Assembly: GCA_964626885.1 (NCBI GenBank)
Contig: CAZVJA010000053.1
Span: 1-27,991 of the forward strand
Direction: 5' to 3'
Length of the DNA: 27,991 bases
From: CAZVJA01 sp964626885
GTDB lineage: Bacteria > Planctomycetota > Planctomycetia > Planctomycetales > Planctomycetaceae
In this document: piece by piece, positions 14,559-22,650 of the stretch
Position numbering within the stretch: the first letter of the stretch is position 1
Layout of the letters: every line of letters begins with the position of its first letter
Translations under genes and position numbers: made by a program
Notes under the pieces: model-generated
Databases searched by the model: none
Seen by the model: the letters and a program-made list of their open reading frames with translations, nothing else
What the model was told of the DNA's origin: nothing

Positions 14559-15695
14559 ATGCGCGTGGTCTTAGCCATGAGCGGCGGCGTGGATAGTTCC
14601 GCGGCGGCCGTGCTCCTCAAACAACAAGGTTACGACGTCATCGGGCTGTTCATGCGGTCCGGGGCTGCCGAGGAGACGGCGTGCGCAGTGGAACCGTCTT
14701 CGAATTCGGCAGCCGGGCCGTCCGCCGCGAGCGCTACGCTGCCGATCCTCAATACGCGGGCGTCGAAGCAAGGCTGCTGCAGTGCCAGCGATGCGGCCGA
14801 TGCCCGCCGCGTGGCGGACCTGCTCGACATTCCGTTTCATGCGCTCAACTTTCGGGACGCCTTCGGCCGCATCAAGGACTACTTTGCCGACGAATACCTC
14901 GCCGGCCGCACGCCGAACCCCTGCGTGATGTGTAACAACTGGCTAAAGTTCGGCAAGCTATGGAACTTCGCGCGGCAGGTCGGCGCGGAACGGATCGCGA
15001 CGGGCCATTACGCGCAGCTTCTTGAAGCACCCGGCGAAGATCGCCCGGCGCTGGTGCGCGGACAAGACATTTCCAAAGATCAGTCGTATGTGCTGTTCGG
15101 CATCGATCGCGATCTGCTCGATCGAGTTCTCTTTCCAGTCGGCGGGCACGAAAAGCCGGCGATCCGAGAACTGGCCCGCTCCGCCGGTCTGCGCGTGGCT
15201 GATAAGCCCGACAGCCAGGAAATCTGTTTCATTCCCGACAACGACTACGTCGGTTTTCTGCATCGGTATCGCGGTGAATTCGACACGGCGGGTGAACTGG
15301 TCGACACGGCCGGCAAGGTTGTTGGTGCGCATGATGGATATGAGAACTTCACGATCGGCCAGCGGAAGCGGCTCGGTGTGACGTTCGGCGAGCCGCGATT
15401 CGTCGTCGCGATTCAGCCGGAGTCGCGGCGGGTCGTCATCGGCCGGAAGGAAGATCTCGAACGGACGACACTGGAGGCGGACCGGCTCAATTGGCTGGCT
15501 CCATCGACTCCGGAGCGGTTCCGTTGCTCAGCAAAGATCCGCTATCGGCACGACGCGGCCGAATGCGAAGTGCGTTTGATCGACGATGACAGGCTGGCGG
15601 TCGAGTTCGACTCGCCGCAGTACGGCGTCACTCCCGGCCAGGCGCTGGTGCTGTACGACGGCGACCGGGTGCTCGGCGGGGGATGGATTCGCTGA
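14559..15695 (+). CDS. mnmA: tRNA-specific 2-thiouridylase MnmA
   Basis: A 378-aa enzyme that thiolates U34 of Lys, Glu and Gln tRNAs, using ATP and a protein persulfide. The N-terminal PP-loop SGGVDSS is at 8-14. The catalytic nucleophile is C122 in NPCVMCN, and the second catalytic cysteine is C223 in SQEICFIPDNDYVGF. A GHYAQ motif follows C122, and the C-terminal beta-barrel shows FTIGQRKRLGV. Length is near E. coli MnmA (368). One oddity is a Ser/Ala/Cys-containing stretch (about 37-75) in place of the usual acidic linker after the first Rossmann strand, including a CC pair at 73-74. The gene stands alone after the PBP2 gene and is followed by a convergent hairpin. Confidence 0.96.
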   Translation: MRVVLAMSGGVDSSAAAVLLKQQGYDVIGLFMRSGAAEETACAVEPSSNSAAGPSAASATLPILNTRASKQGCCSASDAADARRVADLLDIPFHALNFRDAFGRIKDYFADEYLAGRTPNPCVMCNNWLKFGKLWNFARQVGAERIATGHYAQLLEAPGEDRPALVRGQDISKDQSYVLFGIDRDLLDRVLFPVGGHEKPAIRELARSAGLRVADKPDSQEICFIPDNDYVGFLHRYRGEFDTAGELVDTAGKVVGAHDGYENFTIGQRKRLGVTFGEPRFVVAIQPESRRVVIGRKEDLERTTLEADRLNWLAPSTPERFRCSAKIRYRHDAAECEVRLIDDDRLAVEFDSPQYGVTPGQALVLYDGDRVLGGGWIR

Positions 15696-15716
15696 ATATC
15701 CTGTGTGATGCAGATG

Positions 15717-15749
15717 CACGCCCCGATTCGAGCCAGAATTCGGGGCGTG
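15717..15749. terminator. Bidirectional hairpin between convergent genes
   Basis: CACGCCCCGATTC (15717-15729) pairs with GAATTCGGGGCGTG (15736-15749), 10 uninterrupted pairs plus three more past a one-base bulge, around a 6-nt loop. It lies between the ends of mnmA (rightward) and the leftward membrane protein gene. There is no T-run on either side. Confidence 0.55.
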
Positions 15750-15764
15750 GGGCCGGCGGCAAGG

Positions 15765-16193
15765 TTATTTCCTTGGCGCGATCGCATCGACCCGGGTGGA
15801 AAGCTCGTCGACCCTACGAACCAAGAATGCCAGCATCGAGTCGCGCAAGTCTCGTCTAGCGCGCAGGTAGCGCGGGACATAAAACAAGAGCAACCAGATC
15901 GCTGCCATCGGAACAACGATCATCCCGCAGACGGCAAGGAACATTCCCAAATAGCCGAGCAAAGCCGGGAACGTCGGCGGCTGTCGGGAAGCCCCCAATG
16001 CCAGCGCCTGTCCGACGATCACTGTTGGTATTCCCGCCAGGACAACCAAGGCTGCAATTCGCAGCTGACGCTGCGAATTGGCAACTTGCTCTCCGAGCTT
16101 CGTTCGAAAGTTTTCCATCTCTCCCTCCTTCAAGGGCTCGTCGTGGTCCAAAAGGCGTTCGATCAACTGATGAAACTCGACATTAGTTGCCAT
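15765..16193 (-). CDS. Two-helix membrane protein, possible anti-sigma partner
   Basis: A 142-aa protein whose ATG lies inside the end of the sigma factor gene (11-bp overlap, 16183-16193), so the two are translationally coupled. The N-terminal 44 residues are soluble and charged (MATNVEFHQLIERLLDHDEP). Two long hydrophobic segments follow (about 45-67 and 78-106), then a basic amphipathic C-terminal tail of about 35 residues. I recognise no named family. The position is that of an anti-sigma factor, and a short cytoplasmic N-terminus before a membrane helix fits that plan. However, the zinc-binding HxxxCxxC motif of classical ZAS anti-sigmas is absent. The anti-sigma role is inference from gene order. 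Confidence 0.75.
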   Translation of the reverse strand: MATNVEFHQLIERLLDHDEPLKEGEMENFRTKLGEQVANSQRQLRIAALVVLAGIPTVIVGQALALGASRQPPTFPALLGYLGMFLAVCGMIVVPMAAIWLLLFYVPRYLRARRDLRDSMLAFLVRRVDELSTRVDAIAPRK

Positions 16194-16737
16194 GATTCTG
16201 TTCCTCGATAATCTTCTGCATCATTTCTTTCGCGGCGTGCAGCCGCGACTTGACCGTTCCCACTCGCGTTTCGGTAGCGTCTGCAATCTCGTCCATCGTC
16301 ATGTCTTCCAGAAAGCGTAGCGCGACGATTTCCCGATATTCCGGTGACAGTTGTTCCAGTGCGTAATGAACCATGTCGGCTGCATCGACAATCCGCTCAC
16401 CTTGGGACTTCAGCGGCGTTGCGCGTTCCGCTCCCTCGTGCTCAACCTCCCGGCGGCGTTGTTCCGTACGAATCGCGTCGACAACCACACCGTGGGCAAT
16501 CCGATAGATCCAGACGCGAAATGCAGCTGGATTTCGTAATGAGCCCAGCTTCTTCCATGCGGTAAACCAGACTTCCTGTAGCGCGTCCAGCGCATTATGG
16601 GGATCACGTTCAAACCTTCGGAGGAAATACAAGAGCTTGCGTTCGTAGGCTTCCACGAGTTCTAGAAACGCGTCGTGATCACCGGTTTGAGCACGCGTGA
16701 CCCGATGGATCTCACGAATCGTCTCCAATTCATGCAC
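16183..16737 (-). CDS. ECF-type RNA polymerase sigma factor
   Basis: A 184-aa sigma-70-family factor. I place the start at a GTG (16737) preceded by AAGAGG at proper spacing; the open extension to 16962 has no similarity to sigma factors. Region 2 is clear: the DAFLELVEAYERKLLYFLRR helix and the DALQEVWFTAWKKL core, then FRVWIYRIAHGVVVDAIR. Region 4 carries LEQLSPEYREIVALRFLEDM and the helix-turn-helix with MDEIADATETRVGTVKSRLH. A linker of about 30 residues is rich in Arg and Glu. The stop overlaps the start of the membrane protein gene, a probable cognate regulator. The start and stop context is good; the target promoters are unknown. Confidence 0.92.
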   Translation of the reverse strand: MHELETIREIHRVTRAQTGDHDAFLELVEAYERKLLYFLRRFERDPHNALDALQEVWFTAWKKLGSLRNPAAFRVWIYRIAHGVVVDAIRTEQRRREVEHEGAERATPLKSQGERIVDAADMVHYALEQLSPEYREIVALRFLEDMTMDEIADATETRVGTVKSRLHAAKEMMQKIIEEQNHGN

Positions 16738-17096
16738 GGCGAACCTCTTAGGTAGTCGTTCCCCGCGAACGTGGAATCCGAGCCATTGTCCGTTGTATTC
16801 ATTCGCGTGTTGATCAATGTGCGATCGGTATACAGTCGTGGGCCGAAGGTGGAAAGTTCGAAAATTCGGCAGGTACTGCCCGGATTCGGAGAAAAGGGAC
16901 CGTTTCCGAGGTGGCCGATTCGTGTGATTTAGCGAGTCAAAATAGGATAGTCGCCATCCCACCGGCGACCCTGAATTCGTGGAAAATCCGGCATAACCGG
17001 TGAAGTGACCCTGTCCGGGTGTCGATATGAAGAGGGAAGAGACAGGGATCGTCTCGACATCAACAGGGGGCTGTTTGCGGCATCAGGGAGGGCGCC
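16738..17096. other. Divergent intergenic region, sigma factor / lipoprotein
   Basis: No gene is supported in these 359 bp. There is a perfect 6-bp hairpin GTCGCC (16950-16955) / GGCGAC (16964-16969) and a looser pair CACCGG (16960-16965) / CCGGTG (16997-17002). I find no consensus sigma-70 promoter in either direction, so an alternative sigma factor, possibly the adjacent one, may be used. Confidence 0.3.
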
Positions 17097-17486
17097 TTGA
17101 ACAGGTGGATGCTATCCGCGTTCGCGGTACTGCTGGCGATCGGTATGACCGGCTGCGCCGGGGGGCCGCACTGCTCCGAGGCTGATTTTGACCCCTGTTC
17201 GCACTGCCCGCAGCCGACCGACGCCCTGTACGTCGATGGCTGCCGGAGCTGCTACGGCGCGACCCCCTGCGGCGGAGCCACGCATTGCGGACTGTGCGGC
17301 AAAGCCTGTTGCATCACGCGCGAAACCTGCCAACTTTTGAAGTGCCTCTTCAGCTATCGCTGGGAAGGCAACTATCCCTACGGCAGCCTCGGCCCGTGGG
17401 AAGGCTCCTGGAGCGGCGGCTGCGGTTGCCCGCCGGGGTCAACCAACGCCTGCAATACCTGCAACGAGTGCCAGACCGCGGAGTAG
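17097..17486 (+). CDS. Cysteine-rich lipoprotein
   Basis: A 129-aa secreted lipoprotein of no family I recognise. The start is a TTG at 17097 with an excellent Shine-Dalgarno (AGGGAGG). The in-frame ATG at 17109 would remove the only positive residue of the signal peptide, so TTG is preferred. The signal peptide MNRWMLSAFAVLLAIGMTGC ends in a lipobox with C20 as the lipidated residue. Eighteen cysteines occur in all (positions 20, 26, 34, 37, 49, 52, 58, 64, 67, 71, 72, 78, 83, 109, 111, 119, 122, 125), many as CxxC or CC. The mature part is also rich in Gly, Pro and Trp. This suggests a disulfide-stabilised or metal-binding envelope protein. The segment 79-108 has few cysteines. It is not clearly in an operon. 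Confidence 0.75.
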   Translation: MNRWMLSAFAVLLAIGMTGCAGGPHCSEADFDPCSHCPQPTDALYVDGCRSCYGATPCGGATHCGLCGKACCITRETCQLLKCLFSYRWEGNYPYGSLGPWEGSWSGGCGCPPGSTNACNTCNECQTAE

Positions 17487-17534
17487 CGGCGATCAGGCAC
17501 AGCGTCGCATTATTGCCGGCTTGATAAGCGGCCT

Positions 17535-17554
17535 GGGATGAAGTACATCATCCC
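17535..17554. terminator. Hairpin at the 3' end of hppA
   Basis: GGGATGA (17535-17541) and TCATCCC (17548-17554) form a perfect 7-bp stem with a 6-nt loop, ending one base from the leftward hppA stop at 17556. A second bulged stem (GCCGGCTT with AAGCGGC, about 17511-17532) lies next to it. The two tandem hairpins separate hppA from the convergent lipoprotein gene. No T-run. Confidence 0.5.
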
Positions 17555-17555
17555 C

Positions 17556-19994
17556 CTAAACTTCTTTCGGAATCCGCATCGCGTAGAACGAGCGGTACAC
17601 GAACACCAGCGCCACCACGAACAGCACGACGCCGACATACGGGGTGTAATCGGCCCCCTCTCCCTTGTGGGCCGCCTCTTTGACCTTCACGGCGATTTCC
17701 ACCGCCAGCAGGCCGAACAGCGTCGAGAACTTGATGATCGGGTTGAGAGCGACCGACGTTGTGTCCTTGAACGGATCACCCACCGTGTCGCCGACGACGG
17801 TGGCCGCGTGCAGGTCGGTCCCCTTCTCCTTCAAGTCGACTTCGACGAGCTTTTTGGCGTTGTCCCATGCGCCGCCGGCGTTCGCCATGAAGATCGCCTG
17901 GAACAGCCCGAAGACAGCGATCGACACCAAGTAGGCGACGAAGAAGTTCGGGTCGAAGAACGCAAAGGCAAGCGTGATCGTCATCAGAGTGATAAAGATG
18001 TTCCACATGCCGCTCTGAGCATACTCCGTGCAAATCCGCACGACGGTCTTCGAGTCGTCGATGTTCGCTTCCGTTCTGCTCAAGTCCATATTCTTCTTGA
18101 TGAATTCCACCGCCCGATAGGCGCCGGTGGTGACCGCCTGAATTGACGCGCCACAGAACCAGAAGATGACCGCCCCGCCGCAGATGAACCCGAGCAGCAC
18201 AGGGGCGTCGGTCAACGACAATTTCAGCATCTTCGCTCTGTCCAGCAGCAGGATGATTGAGAAGATCATCGTCGTTGCCCCCACCACGGCGGTGCCGATC
18301 AGCACCGGCTTGGCGGTCGCTTTGAACGTGTTCCCCGCCGAGTCGTTTGCTTCGAGATAATGTTTACCCCGCTCGAAATCGGGATCAAAACCGAACGAGT
18401 CCTGGATCTCCCGCTTGATGTTCGGAATTTTCTCGGTCTGGGCGAGCTCGAAGACCGATTGTGCATTGTCGGTCACCGGGCCGTAACTGTCGACGGCGAT
18501 ATTCACCGGTCCCATGCAGAGGAACCCGAAGGCCACCAGCCCGAACGCGAAGATCGAGCCGTGCTCTCCCATGATTTCTCCCAGCCCCTGCAGGCTGACG
18601 AAATACGCACCGGACATCAGCCCGGCGATGAGAATCCCCTTCCAGAACGCACTGAAGTTCCCCGCCACGAGCCCGGAAAGAATTGTGAGTGACGCCCCCC
18701 CCTCGCGAGACGCGGTGACAATTTCGTGCACGTGCTTCGAGTGCGAGCTGGTGAAAATCTTGGTGAACTCGGGGATCAGCACCGCCGCCAGCGTGCCGCA
18801 ACTGATGATCGTCGCCAGTTGCCACCAGAGACTCGGCAAAGCCTTTGTCCCACCATCGACCGGAACTGTGATATCGCTGATGAGCAGCCAGCTCATGCCG
18901 TACGACGTCGTCATGCACAAGATCGATGCGATCCAGATCAACCGCGTGAGCGGCGCCTCGAAATTGAATTCGGTCAGCCCCGCGTATTTCTTCTCGGAGA
19001 TCCACTGGTTGACGAAGTATGAGACTCCCGACATGAAGTCCATCAGGAACCGCATCGCGAAGATCCAGACGATGAGCTTTGCCTGAATTTCAACCGAACT
19101 TACCGCCAGCGTAATGAACGAAATCAGCGCCACGCCGGTGACGCCGTAGGTCTCGAAACCATCCGCCGTCGGCCCGACCGAGTCGCCGGCGTTGTCGCCG
19201 GTGCAGTCGGCGATCACGCCGGGATTGCGCGGATCGTCTTCCTTCACGTTGAAGACGATCTTCATCAGGTCGGAGCCGATGTCGGCGATCTTCGTGAAGA
19301 TACCGCCGGCGATGCGCAAGGCCGAGGCGCCGAGCGATTCACCGATCGCGAACCCGAGAAAGCAATAGCCGGCAACTTGCAGCGGCAGGAACAGCAGGAT
19401 GACAACCATCATGACCAATTCGAGCGAGATCAGAAACAATCCGATCGACATACCGGCGCGCAGCGGAATGTTCACAACATCCCACGGCTTGCCCCGCAAC
19501 GAAGCAAACGCCGTGCGGGCGTTGGCATACGTGTTGACGCGGATACCGTACCACGCAACCGCATATGAACCTATAATGCCGACCACGGAGAAGCCCAGCA
19601 CCTGCAGCACTGTCTTCAAGCTCTCCTTCTGCAGTCCCATGAAGTAGTAAGTCATCGCCGCCGCAATCAGCACGAACAGCAGCGATAGGAATTTTCCTTG
19701 CTGGATCAGGTAGGTCTTGCAGGTCTGGTAAATGATCTCCGCGATGTCCAACATCGATTGGTGCGCCGCGAGCTTTGCGATCTGCGTGCGAAGAAACAGG
19801 CTGATTCCAAGTGTGCCGCAAATCACGAATGCTCCGTACAGCAGCAGATGCCAACCATCAATCTCCTGGCCGGCGATCTTAAACTTGGCAAGGTGCATAT
19901 CGGGGAGCGCCAGATCCGCTTCACCCGCAAATGCCGACGTCGCCCCCATCAACAAGAAAATCGCCGACCACACAACTCGCTGCACGAGCTTCAT
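17556..19994 (-). CDS. hppA: Membrane-bound ion-translocating pyrophosphatase
   Basis: An 812-aa integral membrane pump that hydrolyses pyrophosphate and moves H+ (or Na+) across a membrane. It begins with a cleavable-looking signal peptide (1-23, MKLVQRVVWSAIFLLMGATS then AFA), followed by about 16 helices. Substrate-site motifs are present: DIGSDLMK (238-245), DDPRNPGVIAD (253-263), DNAGDSVGPTADGFE (267-281), DSYGPVTDNA (502-511), and a C-terminal GDTVGDPFKDTTSVALN. The first two differ from the textbook DVGADLVGKVE, marking a divergent subfamily. At the K+-dependence site GNTFKATAK has Lys (K558) where K+-dependent pumps have Ala, suggesting K+-independence. Ion specificity cannot be settled by eye. 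No operon partners; a leader hairpin sits at 20032-20047. Confidence 0.95.
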   Translation of the reverse strand: MKLVQRVVWSAIFLLMGATSAFAGEADLALPDMHLAKFKIAGQEIDGWHLLLYGAFVICGTLGISLFLRTQIAKLAAHQSMLDIAEIIYQTCKTYLIQQGKFLSLLFVLIAAAMTYYFMGLQKESLKTVLQVLGFSVVGIIGSYAVAWYGIRVNTYANARTAFASLRGKPWDVVNIPLRAGMSIGLFLISLELVMMVVILLFLPLQVAGYCFLGFAIGESLGASALRIAGGIFTKIADIGSDLMKIVFNVKEDDPRNPGVIADCTGDNAGDSVGPTADGFETYGVTGVALISFITLAVSSVEIQAKLIVWIFAMRFLMDFMSGVSYFVNQWISEKKYAGLTEFNFEAPLTRLIWIASILCMTTSYGMSWLLISDITVPVDGGTKALPSLWWQLATIISCGTLAAVLIPEFTKIFTSSHSKHVHEIVTASREGGASLTILSGLVAGNFSAFWKGILIAGLMSGAYFVSLQGLGEIMGEHGSIFAFGLVAFGFLCMGPVNIAVDSYGPVTDNAQSVFELAQTEKIPNIKREIQDSFGFDPDFERGKHYLEANDSAGNTFKATAKPVLIGTAVVGATTMIFSIILLLDRAKMLKLSLTDAPVLLGFICGGAVIFWFCGASIQAVTTGAYRAVEFIKKNMDLSRTEANIDDSKTVVRICTEYAQSGMWNIFITLMTITLAFAFFDPNFFVAYLVSIAVFGLFQAIFMANAGGAWDNAKKLVEVDLKEKGTDLHAATVVGDTVGDPFKDTTSVALNPIIKFSTLFGLLAVEIAVKVKEAAHKGEGADYTPYVGVVLFVVALVFVYRSFYAMRIPKEV

Positions 19995-20031
19995 AAACCC
20001 GCTACTCCTTCGTCAAAACGACCTTTCGGAC

Positions 20032-20047
20032 CCGGGACAAATCCCGG
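20032..20047 (-). promoter_or_regulatory. Leader hairpin upstream of hppA
   Basis: CCGGGA-CAAA-TCCCGG is a perfect 6-bp stem with a tetraloop, 38-53 nt upstream of the hppA start on the leftward strand. It could be a transcript leader element or an operator; no known riboswitch consensus is recognised. Confidence 0.35.
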
Positions 20048-20382
20048 AATAAATTCACATAACCTTTGAGTTAGGGAAGAATAATCACTTCTCGATGTGT
20101 CGGAAAGGGAGTCGGCCCCCTGCTTCCAGGAAGATTTTCAACGTTCCTTTCGGAGGCCATCCGATCGTGGATTAACGATGCTGACCGGCGCTTGCATTGG
20201 TTTCGGGGTGGGGACGGATCGAATTGCAGACGTGATGCTTTCCTACATTGAGCGTCCCCCCCGCCCCCACCTTGCCGATGCAGACATTCGTGGGAGTCCC
20301 TAGGTAGCCATCTCGATCTGTCCGCTCGCGGAGTTCCACCAGCCACGATTTCACTTGGCGTAAATCACGAGACCAGCTGGCT
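20048..20382. other. Intergenic region between hppA and the DUF1501 gene
   Basis: I support no gene here. A leftward frame from 20399 to 20172 could encode 75 aa starting MSADVKASWSRDL, but it lacks a good ribosome-binding site and overlaps the DUF1501 promoter region. A G/C homopolymer stretch (complement of 20257-20269) may be slippery. The hppA promoter should lie in 20050-20130 but I see no consensus. Confidence 0.3.
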
Positions 20383-20412
20383 TTGACATCGGCGGACATT
20401 GATGCGTACCAT
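20383..20412 (+). promoter_or_regulatory. Candidate sigma-70 promoter of the DUF1501 gene
   Basis: TTGACA (20383-20388), an 18-bp spacer and TACCAT (20407-20412). The -35 is perfect, the -10 weak. The predicted transcript start is near 20419, about 90 nt before the GTG at 20509. Confidence 0.4.
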
Positions 20413-20508
20413 GGGAACAGCCTCAGCCCTCCTGGAACAGGGCAAGCTCCGTCAGAATACCGATGCGAAAGTGATTGCTGGACAGAGTGATCTGTCAGGA
20501 GATGCCAA

Positions 20509-21981
20509 GTGAATCCCCAATCACACCTTCCGGTACTCCACCCCGCGATTTCGCGTCGACAGGCACTCCAAGCAGGGGCGATTGGACTTCTGGGGCTCGG
20601 TATCAATCACTTGGTTCCATTGAGAGCGGCGACCGCCAACGGGGAAAAGCCGACTGGCACCGCGAAATCCTGCATTTACATCTTCCTTTCCGGGGGGCTG
20701 GCGCAGCAGGATAGCTTCGACCTCAAGCCGGAAGCCCCGGACGGAATTCGCAGTGAGTTCCGGCCGATTGCCACGCGGACTCCCGGGATAGAAGTCTGCG
20801 AACATCTTCCGCATCTGGCTCAACGGAGCCACTTGTGGGCCCTCTGTCGGTCGCTGACGCATCCGTCGAACGACCATTCCGTCGGTCATAACATCATGCT
20901 CACCGGCCGGACCAATTTGCCCCCGGCCTTCCAAGGCGAGAAGCCTCAACCGACCGACTGGCCCTCGATCGCCTCCGTGTGCGGCGATGCCGTGCCTCGG
21001 TATACGAACCGCGGCGTCAACAATCTTCCGCCAGCGGTGGTGCTTCCGGAAACATTGATTCACTGGTCCGGTCGTACAATCCCCGGACAATTCGGCGGCC
21101 AGATGGGTCGTCATCGCGATCCGTGGTTTATCGAAGCTTCCCCCTACAACGGCGTTCAGCGCGGTGCATACCCGGAGTACAACTTTCCGAACGTCGCGTT
21201 GCCGTTCCGCAAGGAGGACCGCGTCTTCCAGGCGCCGAATCTCAGCCTGCCCGAAGGACTCGTCGCGCGACGATTTCAGGATCGGCTGGCGATTCTCAAC
21301 AGTGTTGAAACGCAACGTAAAGACCTCGAAGCGTTCGCTCGGATAGAAGAGTTCGACCGCTATCGGCAGGGGGCAATTTCGTTATTGAACGAGCCCAAGG
21401 TTCGCCGCGCGTTCGACGTCACCAACGCGAAGCCGGAAATTCAGGAGCGCTACGGCCGCAACAGTTTCGGCTGGTCTCTTCTGATGGCGTTTCGACTGGT
21501 GGAAGCCGGAGTAAGCCTGGTACAGGTGAACCTGGGGAACAACGAAACGTGGGACAACCACGGCAACATATTCCCAGTGCTCAAAGACAAATTGTTGCCG
21601 CCGACTGACCGGGCCCTTTCCGCCCTGCTTGACGACCTGCGCGACAGCGGCTTGATCGACAACACCATGATTGTGATGGCGGGAGAATTCGGCCGCACAC
21701 CGAAGCTTTCTACGCTTCCCGAGCATTTCAAGCTGCCGGGGCGCGATCACTGGGGAGCGGTGCAGACGGTCTTCTTCGCGGGGGGCGGCGTCCGCGGCGG
21801 TAATGTCGTCGGCTCGTCCGACAAGATCGCCGGTTACCCCGCCTCGCAGCCTCAGCAACCCGAGAACATGGCCGCCACGATTTACTCCGCATTGGTCATC
21901 CCCGCCACCGCCGCGTGGTACGACGACGTCAACCGCCCACACCACATCTACCACGGCGAGCCGATCCCAGGTCTGATGTGA
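20509..21981 (+). CDS. DUF1501 protein, Tat-exported
   Basis: A 490-aa protein of the DUF1501 family, distantly related to sulfatases and alkaline phosphatases and greatly expanded in Planctomycetes. The start is a GTG with a good Shine-Dalgarno (CAGGAG). The signal peptide has the twin-arginine pattern SRRQALQAG (R16, R17) before a hydrophobic stretch, indicating Tat export. Family landmarks are IFLSGGLAQQDSFDLKPEAP, the RSLTHPSNDHSVGHNIMLTG segment, the NNETWDNHGNIF motif, MIVMAGEFGRTPKL and the GRDHWGAVQTVFFAGGGVRG region (given in part), each with likely metal or active-site His/Asp. In many planctomycetes these genes pair with a DUF1549/DUF1553 cytochrome-like gene; none is beside it here. 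Substrate unknown. Confidence 0.9.
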   Translation: MNPQSHLPVLHPAISRRQALQAGAIGLLGLGINHLVPLRAATANGEKPTGTAKSCIYIFLSGGLAQQDSFDLKPEAPDGIRSEFRPIATRTPGIEVCEHLPHLAQRSHLWALCRSLTHPSNDHSVGHNIMLTGRTNLPPAFQGEKPQPTDWPSIASVCGDAVPRYTNRGVNNLPPAVVLPETLIHWSGRTIPGQFGGQMGRHRDPWFIEASPYNGVQRGAYPEYNFPNVALPFRKEDRVFQAPNLSLPEGLVARRFQDRLAILNSVETQRKDLEAFARIEEFDRYRQGAISLLNEPKVRRAFDVTNAKPEIQERYGRNSFGWSLLMAFRLVEAGVSLVQVNLGNNETWDNHGNIFPVLKDKLLPPTDRALSALLDDLRDSGLIDNTMIVMAGEFGRTPKLSTLPEHFKLPGRDHWGAVQTVFFAGGGVRGGNVVGSSDKIAGYPASQPQQPENMAATIYSALVIPATAAWYDDVNRPHHIYHGEPIPGLM

Positions 21982-22029
21982 TCAATTCGGGGAGCGGATG
22001 CGACTGCTCAAGCATCCAGCCGCTCAAAA

Positions 22030-22081
22030 GCTGAGCTGAATCGGAAATTTCTATTCGGAAATTCCAAGATCCCAGCTTAGC
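22030..22081. terminator. Hairpin downstream of the DUF1501 gene
   Basis: GCTGAGCTG (22030-22038) and CAGCTTAGC (22073-22081) pair over nine positions with one G-T wobble. The loop contains a near repeat (CGGAAATTTC and CGGAAATTCC). It follows the DUF1501 stop by about 50 nt and lacks a T-run. Confidence 0.35.
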
Positions 22082-22150
22082 CGGCGAATGTTTTGTGTAG
22101 GGGCACTGGGTCGCGATGCCCTGATCAGCTCGTAAAAGGCGGAGCAGACC

Positions 22151-22609
22151 ATGTCAGACCCTCCCGTGAATTCCTTGGAACAGGGGAGTACTTTCGCATG
22201 GGGATTGACGGCGCTCATCGCAGCGCACGCATTGCTATTGGTTCTGGCATCGATCGCCTTTACCGTCGTCACGGGAGAACGATTCCAGATTCAGCTCTTC
22301 CGTTACAGTTCCGAAAACGGATTCGGTAACAATTATCAATCCCCGGACTCGCTGCCGGTCGTGGTCACGTACATCGCAGCTTACGGGGGCGGGATGTTGG
22401 CGTATCTCGTTCTATGGGGGCGAGGATGGCGCAAGTTGGCGGCGACAGGAGGGCTGCTGTGCGTGGCCGGCTTTCTGTCTTATTCCCTGGAATTAACGCA
22501 CTGGTTCTTTGACCACAACCGATCGCTGATCGTCTCATTTCCGGTTGTATCGTGGGTTCTCGCCGCAGGTGCTCTGCTCCTGGCGTGCCGCTCCTCGTCA
22601 GATGCATAA
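22151..22609 (+). CDS. Four-helix membrane protein of unknown function
   Basis: A 152-aa integral membrane protein with four hydrophobic segments (about 16-41, 68-90, 95-113 and 127-146). The soluble loop between the first two (about 42-67) is hydrophilic and Asn/Ser rich (RYSSENGFGNNYQSPDS). A Shine-Dalgarno-like GGCGGAG lies 7 nt before the ATG. I recognise no family and no catalytic motif. The codon pattern and topology support a real gene. It follows the DUF1501 gene by 169 bp with a hairpin between them, so it may be a separate transcription unit, and converges on the phosphatase gene. Confidence 0.65.
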   Translation: MSDPPVNSLEQGSTFAWGLTALIAAHALLLVLASIAFTVVTGERFQIQLFRYSSENGFGNNYQSPDSLPVVVTYIAAYGGGMLAYLVLWGRGWRKLAATGGLLCVAGFLSYSLELTHWFFDHNRSLIVSFPVVSWVLAAGALLLACRSSSDA

Positions 22610-22650
22610 GCCGAGGTTCGCGAGATGCTCTTCCCCTGCGCCCTAACGCT

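Noticed and set aside
20172..20399. Leftward 75-codon frame starting MSADVKASW
   Set aside because: No ribosome-binding site, overlaps the DUF1501 promoter region, and the C-terminus looks random. Kept only as a note.
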